64,000 bases of DNA from an uncultured Clostridia bacterium (lineage in GTDB: Bacteria; Bacillota; Clostridia; Christensenellales; Borkfalkiaceae), in NCBI GenBank assembly GCA_947629575.1, contig CANREF010000002.1:124001-188000 (forward strand), written 5' to 3'. The notes beneath the pieces are model-generated. The model saw only the letters and a program-made list of their open reading frames with translations, searched no databases and was not told where the DNA came from. Positions within the stretch are counted from its first letter, which is position 1. Every line of letters begins with the position of its first letter. Below are positions 16,641 through 26,115 of the stretch, piece after piece. Position numbers and translations under genes: made by a program.

Positions 16641-18535
16641 ACGATCCTCTTGAAGAGTTTTTCGAGCTCCGACTTCTTCATGCGCACGCAGGCAGGCCGC
16701 CCGTGAGGGCACTTTATCCCCATATCCCCATCCATTTCGTTCAATAAACTACGAACTTCTTCCTGCGTGAGCGCTTCGCCGCCCTTCACCGCCGCCTTGC
16801 AAGCCATGGTCGCGAGCCTGTCTTTGAGGATGTCGGCAAGTTTGATGGCGCGCAGCGTTTCCATAGAGGAGAGCACCTCGCGGAAAAAGGCCTCAAGGTC
16901 CATGCCGAAGAGGTCGATGGGCACGGCGGAGACCTTGAAACTGCCGCTGCCGAAATCCTCGATCTCGAATCCGAAGGAGCGCAGAAGGTCCAGCCGTTCA
17001 TCGAGGAAGACGTGTTCCTGCGGGGTCACGGAGAGCACAAAGGGCAGAAGCATGGGTTGGGAAAGGGGCGTCCGCTCCTCGCACTTCTTCCGCAGGCGGT
17101 CGTAGAGGATCCGCTCGTGTGCGGCGTGCTGGTCTACAAAATATGCCGAATCGCCCAATTCGTAGATGAGATAGGTGCGGAAGAGCTCGCCCTTGTAGAC
17201 GAGGGCGTCCGCATCGAGCTTCTCCTGCTTTGCCTTCGCCTCCTCTTCGAGCAGCTGACGCTTGTTCTCCTCGAATGCGTCCGTCTGCCCCTCCACGGAG
17301 GCGTTCACCCGAAATCCCCCCTTGAGCGGTTTGCGGTATGGGATCACGGGAGGTTTCGGCGGAATGGAGACGTCGAATTGAAGTTCCTTTTTGGCTTCGG
17401 AATAGGTCATTCCGATAGCGGGGGCGACCCCTTCCGCAGAAGACGGGGAAACCGTTCCCCCTTCCGCAGGGGAAAGGTCTTGCGCGGAAGTTTCGCCCTG
17501 CCCGCCCGATAGCGCCGCCTTGGGAAGGCTGTCCTTTGCGAGATATTCGAGAGCGCGGGAATTCCCGTCGAGCACCGCGGAGAGCACCGAATAGACGCTC
17601 CCGTATACGACCTGATTGTCCGCAAAGCGGACGTCCGTCTTGTTGGGGTGCACGTTGACGTCCACGATCTCGGGCGGGAGCTCCAAAAAGAGGACGTAGA
17701 AGGGATATTGCCGCTTCATGAGATAGTTGCGGTAAGCCCCCGAGACCGCCGCCGAGACCGTTTGGTTGATGACATACCTGCCGTTCACGAACAAGCTCTG
17801 ATAGCTGCGGTTGGGCTTGGAAAAGTTCCTGTCGCCGACAAAGCCGTGTACGCGGATGCCGTGCTTATCGGCGTCGATCTCATAGCAGTGTGCGAGGATC
17901 TCCGTTCCGTAGACGACCGCGAGCGCGCTCTTGAGCCCGTCCCCAAAGGAGCGGTAGCGCACCTTGCCGTTCACGAGATACAGAAAGGATATTTCGGGGC
18001 GGGAGAGGATGAAGCGCGCCACCATGTTCGTGACATCCCCCTCCTCCTGCGCGTCGCTCTTGAGGAATTTGAGGCGGGCGGGGGTATTGAAGAAGAGATT
18101 TTCCACCTTGACTTCGGTGCCGTTCGCGCCCGCCGCGGGAAGGATCTGCCCTAAAACGCCTCCCTTGGCAGTGAGGCTCGAACACTCCCCTTCCGCCGTC
18201 TTGGAGGTGATCGTCATCTCGGAGACTGCCGCAATGGAGGCGATCGCCTCGCCGCGAAAACCGAGCGTGGAGACCGAATACAGGTCTTCCACCTTCTCCA
18301 ACTTGCTCGTAGCATGGGGCATAAAGGCGTTTGAAAGGTCTTCGCGCGGAATGCCGCAGCCGTTATCCGTCACGCGGATCGACCGCTTTCCCCCCTGCGC
18401 GATCTCCACCGTGATGCGGGTCGCCCCCGCGTCAACGGCATTTTCCACGAGCTCTTTGACGACCGAATAGGGTCTGTCCACGACTTCGCCCGCCGCGATA
18501 TGGTTGTAGATGTCCGGCGTCAGAATACGGATCAT
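16637..18535 (-). CDS. mutL: DNA mismatch repair protein MutL
   Basis: 632 residues. N-terminal GHKL ATPase: AAGEVVDRPYSVVKELVENA, DNGCGIP and STLGFRGEA. C-terminal dimerisation/endonuclease domain with DQHAAHERILYD, ACKAAVKGGEAL and CPHGRP. The first reads DQHA-x2-E-x4-D, where nicking MutL proteins have Glu at the last position, so activity may be altered or Asp may substitute. Start ATG 18535 overlaps the mutS stop. Works with MutS to direct repair to the new strand. Confidence 0.96.
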   Translation of the reverse strand: MIRILTPDIYNHIAAGEVVDRPYSVVKELVENAVDAGATRITVEIAQGGKRSIRVTDNGCGIPREDLSNAFMPHATSKLEKVEDLYSVSTLGFRGEAIASIAAVSEMTITSKTAEGECSSLTAKGGVLGQILPAAGANGTEVKVENLFFNTPARLKFLKSDAQEEGDVTNMVARFILSRPEISFLYLVNGKVRYRSFGDGLKSALAVVYGTEILAHCYEIDADKHGIRVHGFVGDRNFSKPNRSYQSLFVNGRYVINQTVSAAVSGAYRNYLMKRQYPFYVLFLELPPEIVDVNVHPNKTDVRFADNQVVYGSVYSVLSAVLDGNSRALEYLAKDSLPKAALSGGQGETSAQDLSPAEGGTVSPSSAEGVAPAIGMTYSEAKKELQFDVSIPPKPPVIPYRKPLKGGFRVNASVEGQTDAFEENKRQLLEEEAKAKQEKLDADALVYKGELFRTYLIYELGDSAYFVDQHAAHERILYDRLRKKCEERTPLSQPMLLPFVLSVTPQEHVFLDERLDLLRSFGFEIEDFGSGSFKVSAVPIDLFGMDLEAFFREVLSSMETLRAIKLADILKDRLATMACKAAVKGGEALTQEEVRSLLNEMDGDMGIKCPHGRPACVRMKKSELEKLFKRIV

Positions 18536-21087
18536 TTTATCTTCTCCTTCCACTCCGCAAGAATGGAGAGCGCCTGCATCGGGGTAAGAAGGTCGAGCTC
18601 GAGCTCCTTCAGATCGCGCACGAGAGAAATTTCCTCGGGCGGCTGTTCCTCCTCTTCCTCATGGAAGTCCCTGCCTGCAAGGTCGTTTTTTTCGAGTTTT
18701 TTGAGAATTTTTTTGGCGCGGGAAGTGACTTCTTCGGGCACTCCCGCAAGGGAAGCGACTTCCACGCCGAAGGAGCGGGACGCCCCGCCCCGCACGATCT
18801 TGCGCAAAAAGACGATGCTCCCGTTCACTTCGCGGACGGTGATCTTGTAGTTCTTCACCCCCTCGAGCTTGCCCTCGAGCTCGGTGAGCTCATGGTAGTG
18901 GGTCGCGAACAGCGTCTTTGCGCGGACCTTTTCGTTGAGATATTCGATGACCGACCACGCGATGGAAAGCCCGTCATAGGTGCTCGTTCCCCTGCCGACC
19001 TCATCGAGGATGAGCAAGCTCCGCGCGGTCGCCCCGCGCAGGATTCCCGCGATCTCGGTCATTTCCACCATGAAGGTGCTGCGGTCGAGGATGAGATTGT
19101 CGCTCGCGCCGATGCGGGTGAAGATGCGATCCACGAGGGGGATGCTCGCCCGCTTTGCGGGGACGAAGCAGCCCACATGCGCCATGAGCACGATGAGCGC
19201 CGTCTGGCGGAGATAGGTGCTCTTGCCCGCCATGTTCGGCCCTGTGATGATGAGCGTGCGGCTCTCCCCGCCGTCTAGATGACAGTCGTTGGGAACGAAG
19301 CGTTCCCGCGAGATCGCCTCCACCACGGGATGTCTCCCCTCTTCGATGTCGATCGCCCCCTCCAAAGTGATCTCGGGACGGCAGTACTTGTTTTCCTTGG
19401 CGACCGTCGCAAAGGAGTTGAGACAGTCGAGACGGGCAACGGCGTCGGAGAGCTGCTGTAACAGTTTGATATTCCGTCTGAGCACTTCATAGATCTCTTC
19501 GAACAGGCTCTCTTCGAGGCGCGCCGCCTTCTCGTCGCTGCCGAGGATCTTTTCTTCCAGCTCCTTGAGTTCATCCGTGACGAACCTCTCGCAGCCCGCG
19601 AGGGTCTGGCGGCGGGTATACACATAGGGAACATACTCGAGGAAGGACTTGCTCACCTCGATGTAATAGCCGAACACGCGGTTGAAGCCCACCTTGAGGT
19701 TGCGGATGCCCGTCCTCTCCCGCTCGCGCGCTTCGAGTTCGGCGAGCATGGTCTTACTGTCTTCCTTGATGTGGTGGAGCTTGTCGAGCTCGCTGTTGTA
19801 GCCCTCGCGGATATATCCGCCGTCCCGCAGCATTCCCGCGTCGGGGGAAAACGCCCTGTCGAGAAGGGAGCAGAGTTCCTTGGTATCGATGAGCTCGTCC
19901 GCGATTTGGTGCAGGAGCGACGAAGTAAAGCCCGAGAGCTGGAATTTGAGGTTGGGAACGACGGCAAGGGAGCGGGAGAGGGCAACGCAGTCTTTCGGCT
20001 GCAAATTCCCGTTGGAAATGCGCCCCGCGAGCCGCTCGATGTCGCACACTTCGGAGAGCATATCCGAAATCCCCATCCGGATGACGGTCGCGCGGAAGAG
20101 CTCGTCCACCGCGTCGAGACGGGCGTCGATCTCCCCCTTGTCGAGCAGGGGCGTGAGGAGCATGGAGGAGAGCTTGCGCGCCCCCATGCCCGTCTTGGTC
20201 TTATCGAGCAGCCACAGAAGAGAGCCGTACCGCTTCCCCTCCGCATTGTTTTTCAGAAGTTCGAGGTTGCGCACCGCGATGGGGTCGAGGTCTAAATGAA
20301 ACCCCGCCGTGAGTACTTTGCAGCGGTTGATGTTGCAGAGCGCCCGCTTCTGCGTCTCGGAAAGGTAGCAAAGGAGAGCGCCGGCGGCGAGCACCGAGAG
20401 CTCGTCCGTGAGCCCGAGCGCGTCCATGGAGGCCACCGAAAATTGGGTCTTGAGCTGCTTTTCCGCCTGCGGACGCTGAAACGCCCACGGCAGATAGCAG
20501 GAAAAGGAGGGCAAGATCCCCCGCTCGATCTCGGGGCGGTCCTTCACGCAGAACAGCAGTTCCTCGTTGCAGATGACTTCCGCAACGGAGAGATTGATGA
20601 GCGCGGAGAGCAATTTTTCGTCGCTTTCGAGGGCGGTGACGCAGAATTCCCCCGTGGTGATGTCGGCATAGGCGAGCGCGAACTTTTCCCCCGCCTTGAC
20701 CCCGCAGGCGATGAAGTTGTTCTTTCGGGAATCGAGAAGCCCCTCTTCGATGACCGTGCCCGCCGAGACGACGCGGATGACGTCCCTGTCCACCATGCCC
20801 TTGCTCTCCTTGGGGTCGGACAGCTGTTCGCAGATGGCGACGCGCTCCCCCGCTTCCACGAGCTTGGCGATGTAGGGGTCGGCGGCATGATACGGGATCC
20901 CGCACATGGGCGCTCGCTCTTCAAGCCCGCAGTCCCGTCCCGTGAGGGTGAGATCGAGGATCTTGGAAGCCTTAACGGCGTCTTCGAAGAACATCTCATA
21001 GAAATCTCCCAGACGGAAGAAAATGATGCAGTCGGGATATTTCCGCTTGACCTGCTTCCAATATTCCATCATCGGTGAAAGTGGCAT
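18532..21087 (-). CDS. mutS: DNA mismatch repair protein MutS
   Basis: 851 residues, normal for MutS1. Mismatch-binding GDFYEMF near residue 30 (Phe-x-Glu), clamp and lever domains, Walker A TGPNMAGKST near 613, and LLILDEVGRGTSTYDG. ATG at 21087 follows AAAGGAG; earlier in-frame Met codons lie in repeat DNA. First gene of mutS-mutL-miaA. No promoter is visible in the 490-base repeat island separating it from miaB, so it may depend on read-through from miaB. Confidence 0.97.
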   Translation of the reverse strand: MPLSPMMEYWKQVKRKYPDCIIFFRLGDFYEMFFEDAVKASKILDLTLTGRDCGLEERAPMCGIPYHAADPYIAKLVEAGERVAICEQLSDPKESKGMVDRDVIRVVSAGTVIEEGLLDSRKNNFIACGVKAGEKFALAYADITTGEFCVTALESDEKLLSALINLSVAEVICNEELLFCVKDRPEIERGILPSFSCYLPWAFQRPQAEKQLKTQFSVASMDALGLTDELSVLAAGALLCYLSETQKRALCNINRCKVLTAGFHLDLDPIAVRNLELLKNNAEGKRYGSLLWLLDKTKTGMGARKLSSMLLTPLLDKGEIDARLDAVDELFRATVIRMGISDMLSEVCDIERLAGRISNGNLQPKDCVALSRSLAVVPNLKFQLSGFTSSLLHQIADELIDTKELCSLLDRAFSPDAGMLRDGGYIREGYNSELDKLHHIKEDSKTMLAELEARERERTGIRNLKVGFNRVFGYYIEVSKSFLEYVPYVYTRRQTLAGCERFVTDELKELEEKILGSDEKAARLEESLFEEIYEVLRRNIKLLQQLSDAVARLDCLNSFATVAKENKYCRPEITLEGAIDIEEGRHPVVEAISRERFVPNDCHLDGGESRTLIITGPNMAGKSTYLRQTALIVLMAHVGCFVPAKRASIPLVDRIFTRIGASDNLILDRSTFMVEMTEIAGILRGATARSLLILDEVGRGTSTYDGLSIAWSVIEYLNEKVRAKTLFATHYHELTELEGKLEGVKNYKITVREVNGSIVFLRKIVRGGASRSFGVEVASLAGVPEEVTSRAKKILKKLEKNDLAGRDFHEEEEEQPPEEISLVRDLKELELDLLTPMQALSILAEWKEKIK

Positions 21088-21579
21088 AAAAAACTCCTTT
21101 AATGGTTCACAAAATTTGTCTTGCGACAAATTTTCGTGAGGAAATTTACTCTTCTGTTTTAACTTGCTTAGTCCTCTTATTCGTTTCAAAGGACAATAAG
21201 CGCGAGGTGTCGCGCAAATGTTGTCCCGCAGCGCAAAAGCGTGGTTTTGCTCGCGGAGGAATTTTGGGACTCGCCCCACCCCCCTACCCCCCTCCCACGG
21301 AGGGGGTAGAGGGTCGCTTACCCCACCACGGAGGAGGTGGAGGGTCGCTTACCCCCTCCATTGGAGGGGGATCAAGGGGGTGGGCCTAACCCCCTACAGG
21401 AGGCCTGTCACGAAGTGACTGAGGTGGTGTCGTTCTCCCCCGCGTCATTCTGCCCCGCCCGCATTCTTTCGTGTCCAAGGGCGGCACGAGCGCGAAGCGC
21501 GAAGTAGGTGACCAAGTAACATGAAAACCGAGAGCTGTCCTCGAAGAATCTCGCGGGGACACGCGTCATTCTGCTCCGC
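21088..21579. repeat. Repeat island R4 (miaB/mutS)
   Basis: No gene. Contains inverted arms CACAAAATTTGTC / GACAAATTTTCGTG, an inverted CGTTTCAAAGGACAATAAG module, CGCAGCGCAAAAGCGTGG, several copies of a C-rich/G-rich word (CCCCTCC...GGAGGGG), CTGTCACGAAGTGACTGAGG, and a CATGAAAACCGAGAG plus ATCTCGCGGGGA module next to the miaB stop. Confidence 0.8.
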
Positions 21580-22890
21580 CTACACGAGCTTGCCGTACAG
21601 AGAAATGCCGTTGGCGCGCTCTACTTTCAAATTGACGAACTCGCCGATGACGTTCCTCTCGCTCTCGAAATATCCCATCCGCCCCCCTTCGTTGCGCCCG
21701 AGATATAATCCCTTCTTTTCATCGAAGTCCTCGCACAGGATCTCCGTCGTCTTGCCGACGAAGGTCGCCGAGAGAGCCCGCGTATTCTCGTTCACCTGCT
21801 CCACAAGGCGCATGATCCTTTCTTTGCTCACGTCCTCGGAGATCTGCCCTTCCATGGCTGCCGCCTTCGTCCCCGTCCGCGGGGAATATACAAAGGTGAA
21901 CGCCGAGGCAAACTTCGCTTCCCTCACAAGGGAAAGGGTGTCTTCGAACTCCTCCTCCGTCTCGGTGGGAAAGCCCACGATGAGATCGGTCGTCACGGGG
22001 CAGTCGGGAATATATCCGCGCAGCATGGCGATCTCCGCAAGATATTTCTCCCGCGTATACCGTCTGTTCATGAGGGAGAGGATGCGGTCGTTCCCCGACT
22101 GCGCGGGCAGATGAAGCAAATTGCACACGTTCTCTCTCGCCTTCATCACGCGGGCGAGCTCCTCCGAAAAGTCCTTGGGGTGGGAAGTCATGAACCGCAC
22201 GCGGTACTTTCCCCCCATGCCCGCCACCGCGTCCAAGAGCTCGGGAAAGCTCATTCCCCCCTGCCCGTCGCTGTTATAGGAATTGACGTTCTGCCCCAAG
22301 AGGGTGATCTCCTTATACCCCTCTTCAAGAAGAGTACGCACTTCGCGCAGGATGTCCTCCGCCCGCCGCGAGCGCTCCCTTCCCCGAACATAGGGCACGA
22401 TGCAGTAGGAACAGAAATTATTACACCCATAGGTGATGTTCACCCAAGCGTTCGGATAGCTCCTTCGCACGGGCTCGATATGATCCTCCGTCTCCCCGCG
22501 CTCGGGCAGAAGGGAGACGACCGCCTTCCTGCGGGCGCGCTTCCTCTCGATGAGCTCGCCGAACTCACAGAGATTATGAGTGCCGAACACGATGTCGATA
22601 AAGGGAAATTTTTTGCGCAAAAGCTCCGCTTTCCCCTCTTCCTGCGCCATGCAGCCGCCCACCGCGATGATGAGGTTCTTTTTTTCGCGTTTTAATTTTT
22701 TGAGCGCGCCGATATTCCCGAACGCATGGTTCTCGGCGTTTTCGCGGATACAGCAGGTGTTGAACACGATGATATCCGCCTCTTCGAGCGGGCTCTCCCG
22801 CTCATATCCCTTTTCCTTGAGAATGCCCGCGATCTTCTCCGATTCGTGGACATTCATCTGACATCCATAGGTGATTATAGAATAATTCAT
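21580..22890 (-). CDS. miaB: tRNA-2-methylthio-N6-dimethylallyladenosine synthase MiaB
   Basis: 436 residues. Radical-SAM methylthiotransferase acting on i6A37 made by MiaA. N-terminal UPF0004 domain with cluster cysteines in TYGCQMN, NTCCIREN and VGGCMAQ; radical-SAM cluster motif CNNFCSYC; C-terminal TRAM domain. ATG at 22890 has no recognisable ribosome binding site and sits only a few bases behind a repeat hairpin; no other start fits the family N-terminus. Upstream of mutS-mutL-miaA in the classic clostridial order. Confidence 0.96.
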   Translation of the reverse strand: MNYSIITYGCQMNVHESEKIAGILKEKGYERESPLEEADIIVFNTCCIRENAENHAFGNIGALKKLKREKKNLIIAVGGCMAQEEGKAELLRKKFPFIDIVFGTHNLCEFGELIERKRARRKAVVSLLPERGETEDHIEPVRRSYPNAWVNITYGCNNFCSYCIVPYVRGRERSRRAEDILREVRTLLEEGYKEITLLGQNVNSYNSDGQGGMSFPELLDAVAGMGGKYRVRFMTSHPKDFSEELARVMKARENVCNLLHLPAQSGNDRILSLMNRRYTREKYLAEIAMLRGYIPDCPVTTDLIVGFPTETEEEFEDTLSLVREAKFASAFTFVYSPRTGTKAAAMEGQISEDVSKERIMRLVEQVNENTRALSATFVGKTTEILCEDFDEKKGLYLGRNEGGRMGYFESERNVIGEFVNLKVERANGISLYGKLV

Positions 22891-22895
22891 AAACG

Positions 22896-23145
22896 TGTAG
22901 TGTTCACGAAAAATCTTTTGCTTCGCAAAATCTTTTTCCGTGAGGAAACCTTCCTCTCCGTTCTAACTTTCTTGTCCTCTCATTCGTTTCAAAGGACAAT
23001 AAGGCAAAAGTAATTGCCAAATTGGGTCGCCTACGGCGGAAGTCAATTCCGCCTAAGGCAAGTGATTTTTTCACCCCCACTCGTCATGGCTGCGCCATGC
23101 CACCCTCCCCCTCAAAGGGGTCGGGCCTCTGGCAGCTCCCGAACT
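22896..23145. repeat. Repeat island R5 (cobB/miaB)
   Basis: Starts with the inverted arms CACGAAAAATCTTTTGC / GCAAAATCTTTTTCCGTG, then an inverted CGTTTCAAAGGACAATAAG module, CAAAAGTAATTGCCAAATT, a CGGCGGAAGTCAATTCCGCC hairpin and CCCCTCAAAGGGGTCGGG, ending at the sirtuin stop codon. Confidence 0.8.
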
Positions 23146-23847
23146 TCACAGTCCGCCCAAGACTTCGCCGACCTTTTCGTGCAGAACAAGGTCGCATCTG
23201 CCGTCGAGCGGGGTCGGGTCGCGGTTGATAAGGACGAGATATTTCCCGTTGAAGTACTCCACAAAGCCCGCCGCGGGATAGACCGTAAGGGAAGTCCCCG
23301 CCACGATGAGCATGTCCGCCTCCGAGATCGCCCTGACCGCGCCCTGCACCGTCTCCCCGTCGAGCGGCTCGCCGTACAGTACGACGTCGGGCTTGATGAG
23401 CCCCCCGCACTCGCACCGCGGAATGCCTTCCGAGCGGGCGATATATTCCGCAGAATATTTTTTGCCGCACTTGAGGCAGGTGTTCCGATGCACGCTCCCG
23501 TGCAATTCATACACCCTCTTGCTCCCCGCGGCCTGATGAAGCCCGTCGATGTTCTGCGTGACGACGGCGAGCAGCTTTCCCTCCCTCTCCCACTCGGCAA
23601 GTTTCTTGTGCGCCGCATTGGGCTTTGCCCAAAGGGGGAGCATCTTGTCGCGGTAGAAGCGGTAGAAATCCTCCGTGTGAGAATAAAAATAACCGTCCGA
23701 GAGCATGGTCTCGGGGGAGACGTCGTACTTTTGGCGATAGAGCCCGTCCTCGGAGCGGAAATCGGGAATTCCGCTCTCCGTGGATACCCCCGCCCCGCCG
23801 AAAAAGACGATCCGTTTACACTGTGAAATCATTTCCTTGAGGGTCAT
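23146..23847 (-). CDS. cobB: NAD-dependent protein deacylase, sirtuin family
   Basis: 233 residues. NAD-binding GAGVSTESGIPDFRS, catalytic TQNIDGLHQAAG and ELHGSV with the active-site His, and a zinc ribbon of CLKCGKKY and CECGG. Removes acyl groups from lysines using NAD+. Start ATG 23847 with AGGAAG upstream. Has its own promoter and is divergent from the class A PBP gene. Confidence 0.93.
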   Translation of the reverse strand: MTLKEMISQCKRIVFFGGAGVSTESGIPDFRSEDGLYRQKYDVSPETMLSDGYFYSHTEDFYRFYRDKMLPLWAKPNAAHKKLAEWEREGKLLAVVTQNIDGLHQAAGSKRVYELHGSVHRNTCLKCGKKYSAEYIARSEGIPRCECGGLIKPDVVLYGEPLDGETVQGAVRAISEADMLIVAGTSLTVYPAAGFVEYFNGKYLVLINRDPTPLDGRCDLVLHEKVGEVLGGL

Positions 23848-23868
23848 AAGCGCACTTCCTTTTTCCAC

Positions 23869-23897
23869 ATTATAACATACCCGCGGAAAAATTTCAA
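23869..23897 (-). promoter_or_regulatory. cobB promoter
   Basis: TTGAAA (23892-23897), 17-base spacer, TATAAT (23869-23874) on the minus strand. Confidence 0.8.
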
Positions 23898-23913
23898 CAA
23901 GGTGCGGCGGGAT

Positions 23914-23943
23914 TTGCAAAAATTTATCGAGATTACGAATACT
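23914..23943 (+). promoter_or_regulatory. Possible promoter of the class A PBP gene
   Basis: TTGCAA (23914-23919), 18-base spacer, AATACT (23938-23943). The start codon lies only seven bases behind the -10 box, so the message would be nearly leaderless. Weaker match than the others in the window. Confidence 0.4.
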
Positions 23944-23950
23944 GTAACCG

Positions 23951-26113
23951 ATGAAAACCTCGCTCAAGATCGCATTGGGAGTGCTCGGCGCCGTGGGAGT
24001 GCTCCTGCTCGCGCTCATTACCTATTTCTTCACGGCGACGGCGGGCGTGAAACTCGACCCCGAAAAGCTCACGCTCACCCAAAATTGCATTAAAATATTT
24101 GACGGAAAGGGAGAAGAGCTTGAGACGGCGGCGCGGGAGAACATTCTCCTTTCCGACCTTCCCGCCCATGTGCCAAACGCCTTTGTCGCCGTGGAGGACA
24201 AACGCTTCTACTCCCACAGCGGGCTCGATCTCAAGCGCATCGCAAAGGCGGCGATGAAGAATCTCGCCTCCCTCTCCTTCCGCGAGGGCGCTTCCACGAT
24301 CTCCCAACAGCTCATCAAAAACACCCACCTCTCGGGGGAAAAGACCCTCTCGCGCAAACTCAAGGAGTTCCGCCTTACCCGCGCTCTCGAAAAGCGGTAC
24401 ACGAAGGAAGAGATCTTGGAGCTCTACCTCAACTCCATCTACTTCGGGCACAGCGCTTTCGGGGTGGAAAATGCGGCAAAATTCTATTTCGGAAGATCTG
24501 CTTCCACCCTCTCGCCCGCCGAAGGGGCGATGCTCGCCGCCCTCGTCAAATCCCCCAACCGCTATTCCCCCTTCCGCGACGCCGAAAAGTGCTTTTCAAG
24601 GAGGAATTTCGTCCTCTCCCTCATGGAAGAACAGGGCTACCTCACCCACGAAGAGGCGGAGACGGCAAAGCAAACTCCCCTGCCCGCTTCCCCCTGTGTG
24701 AGCAAGAAGAGCGCCTATCTCGACCTCGTTTTCGACGAACTCGCCGAACTTCTTCCCGACGCGGAGGGAAACCTTAAAGTATATACCTACCTCGACGGCG
24801 GTCTGCAGTCCGCCCTCGAAGAGACGGACACGGGCACGGACGTGTGCCTTCTCGTGAGAGACAATCCGACGGGCGGGATCAAGGCGTTCCATTCCACCTG
24901 CGGAAGGATCGCACGCCTTCCCGCCTCCACGATCAAGCCGATCGGCGTATACGCCCCCGCCATCGAGGAAAATCTCATCTCCCCCGCCACTCCCGTTTTG
25001 GACGAAAAGACCGACTTCGGCGGTTATTCCCCCTCCGATCACGGCGGAAAATACGGCGGATATATGAGCGTCCGCTACGCGCTCGCCCACAGCGTGAACG
25101 TTCCCGCCGTAAAAATACTCAATTCGTTAGGAGTGGAGAAGGCCGCGGGCTACCTTGAGAAGTTGGGGATGCCCGTTCCCGAAGAGGACCGCACGCTCGC
25201 GCTCGCCCTCGGCGGCATGAGCAAGGGCTATCCGCTCGGGGCGCTGGCGGACGGCTACGCCTGCCTCGCAAACGGCGGCGTCTACTCCCCCGCTTCCGCC
25301 ATAAAACAGGTGGAGGACGGTGCGGGAAAGACGCTCTATCGGCACGACCCCGCGCCAAAGAGAGTGTTCTCGGCGGACACGGCGACCCTCGTGAATGACA
25401 TGCTCCGCACCGCCGTCAAGGAGGGCACGGCAAAAAAACTGTGCGGCCTTCCCTACGAGATCTCGGCAAAGACGGGAACAGGCGGCGGCGCAAAGGGAAA
25501 TTCGGACGCCTACACGATCGCCTATACGAGCGCGGACACGATCGCGGCTTGGATGGGGAATGCCGACGGCAGCCCGATCGAAGCGATGGGCGGCGGAATG
25601 CCGGCGAACCTTGTGCTCGGCGTCTGCAATCGGCTCTATAAGGAAGCACCGCCCGCCCCCCTTGCGCGCAGCGAGGAGGCGGTGACCGCCGCGATCGATC
25701 GGGAGGAATACGAGAACAATCACCGCCTGCTGCTCGCCGACCCCCTCGCGCCCGACACCCTCTCTTTGCGCGAGCTCTTCCGCAGCTGCGCGCTGCCCGA
25801 GGGAAAGAGCGAGCGGTTTTCCCATCCGACCATTCAAATGCCCCAAATTTCCGTCGTGAATGGGTCTGTTAAGATAGTACTATGTCAGGCAGAGTACTAT
25901 GATTACGAGGTAAAAAGGCAGTGTGGGGACAATGTTTCCACCCTATATAAAGGAAAATACCGCAGGGAGTTGTATGACAACTCCGTCTGCGGCGGGGAAA
26001 ATTATGTATATTCCGTGACCCCCTATTTCCGCGGGGTGGCGGGAGAGACGGTCACCCTCCCCTCGGTGCACATCGAGGCAAAGGGCGAAATCCCCGACGA
26101 TTGGTGGGAGTGA
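23951..26113 (+). CDS. Class A penicillin-binding protein (PBP1 type)
   Basis: 720 residues. Membrane anchor at 6-28, GT51 glycosyltransferase (catalytic AVEDKRFYSHSGLD near 80, EGASTISQQL, KRYTKEEILELYLN), then transpeptidase with PASTIKP (Ser near 325), HSVN and AKTGT (about 505). Polymerises and cross-links peptidoglycan outside the membrane. No ribosome binding site is visible before ATG 23951. Near the C-terminus the frame runs through a palindromic repeat (25873-25901, read KIVLCQAEYYDYEV). It ends 2 bases from the convergent thiI stop. Confidence 0.93.
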   Translation: MKTSLKIALGVLGAVGVLLLALITYFFTATAGVKLDPEKLTLTQNCIKIFDGKGEELETAARENILLSDLPAHVPNAFVAVEDKRFYSHSGLDLKRIAKAAMKNLASLSFREGASTISQQLIKNTHLSGEKTLSRKLKEFRLTRALEKRYTKEEILELYLNSIYFGHSAFGVENAAKFYFGRSASTLSPAEGAMLAALVKSPNRYSPFRDAEKCFSRRNFVLSLMEEQGYLTHEEAETAKQTPLPASPCVSKKSAYLDLVFDELAELLPDAEGNLKVYTYLDGGLQSALEETDTGTDVCLLVRDNPTGGIKAFHSTCGRIARLPASTIKPIGVYAPAIEENLISPATPVLDEKTDFGGYSPSDHGGKYGGYMSVRYALAHSVNVPAVKILNSLGVEKAAGYLEKLGMPVPEEDRTLALALGGMSKGYPLGALADGYACLANGGVYSPASAIKQVEDGAGKTLYRHDPAPKRVFSADTATLVNDMLRTAVKEGTAKKLCGLPYEISAKTGTGGGAKGNSDAYTIAYTSADTIAAWMGNADGSPIEAMGGGMPANLVLGVCNRLYKEAPPAPLARSEEAVTAAIDREEYENNHRLLLADPLAPDTLSLRELFRSCALPEGKSERFSHPTIQMPQISVVNGSVKIVLCQAEYYDYEVKRQCGDNVSTLYKGKYRRELYDNSVCGGENYVYSVTPYFRGVAGETVTLPSVHIEAKGEIPDDWWE
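25873..25901. repeat. Short palindromic repeat, copy 3, inside the PBP gene
   Basis: GATAGTACTATG, spacer TCAGG, CAGAGTACTATG. Both arms nearly complete, in frame within the PBP C-terminal region. Confidence 0.85.
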
Positions 26114-26115
26114 GT

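Noticed and set aside
21260-21420. Possible CRISPR array among the G/C-rich repeats
   Set aside because: Repeat units are irregular in length and order, there are no uniform spacers, and no cas genes lie in the window.
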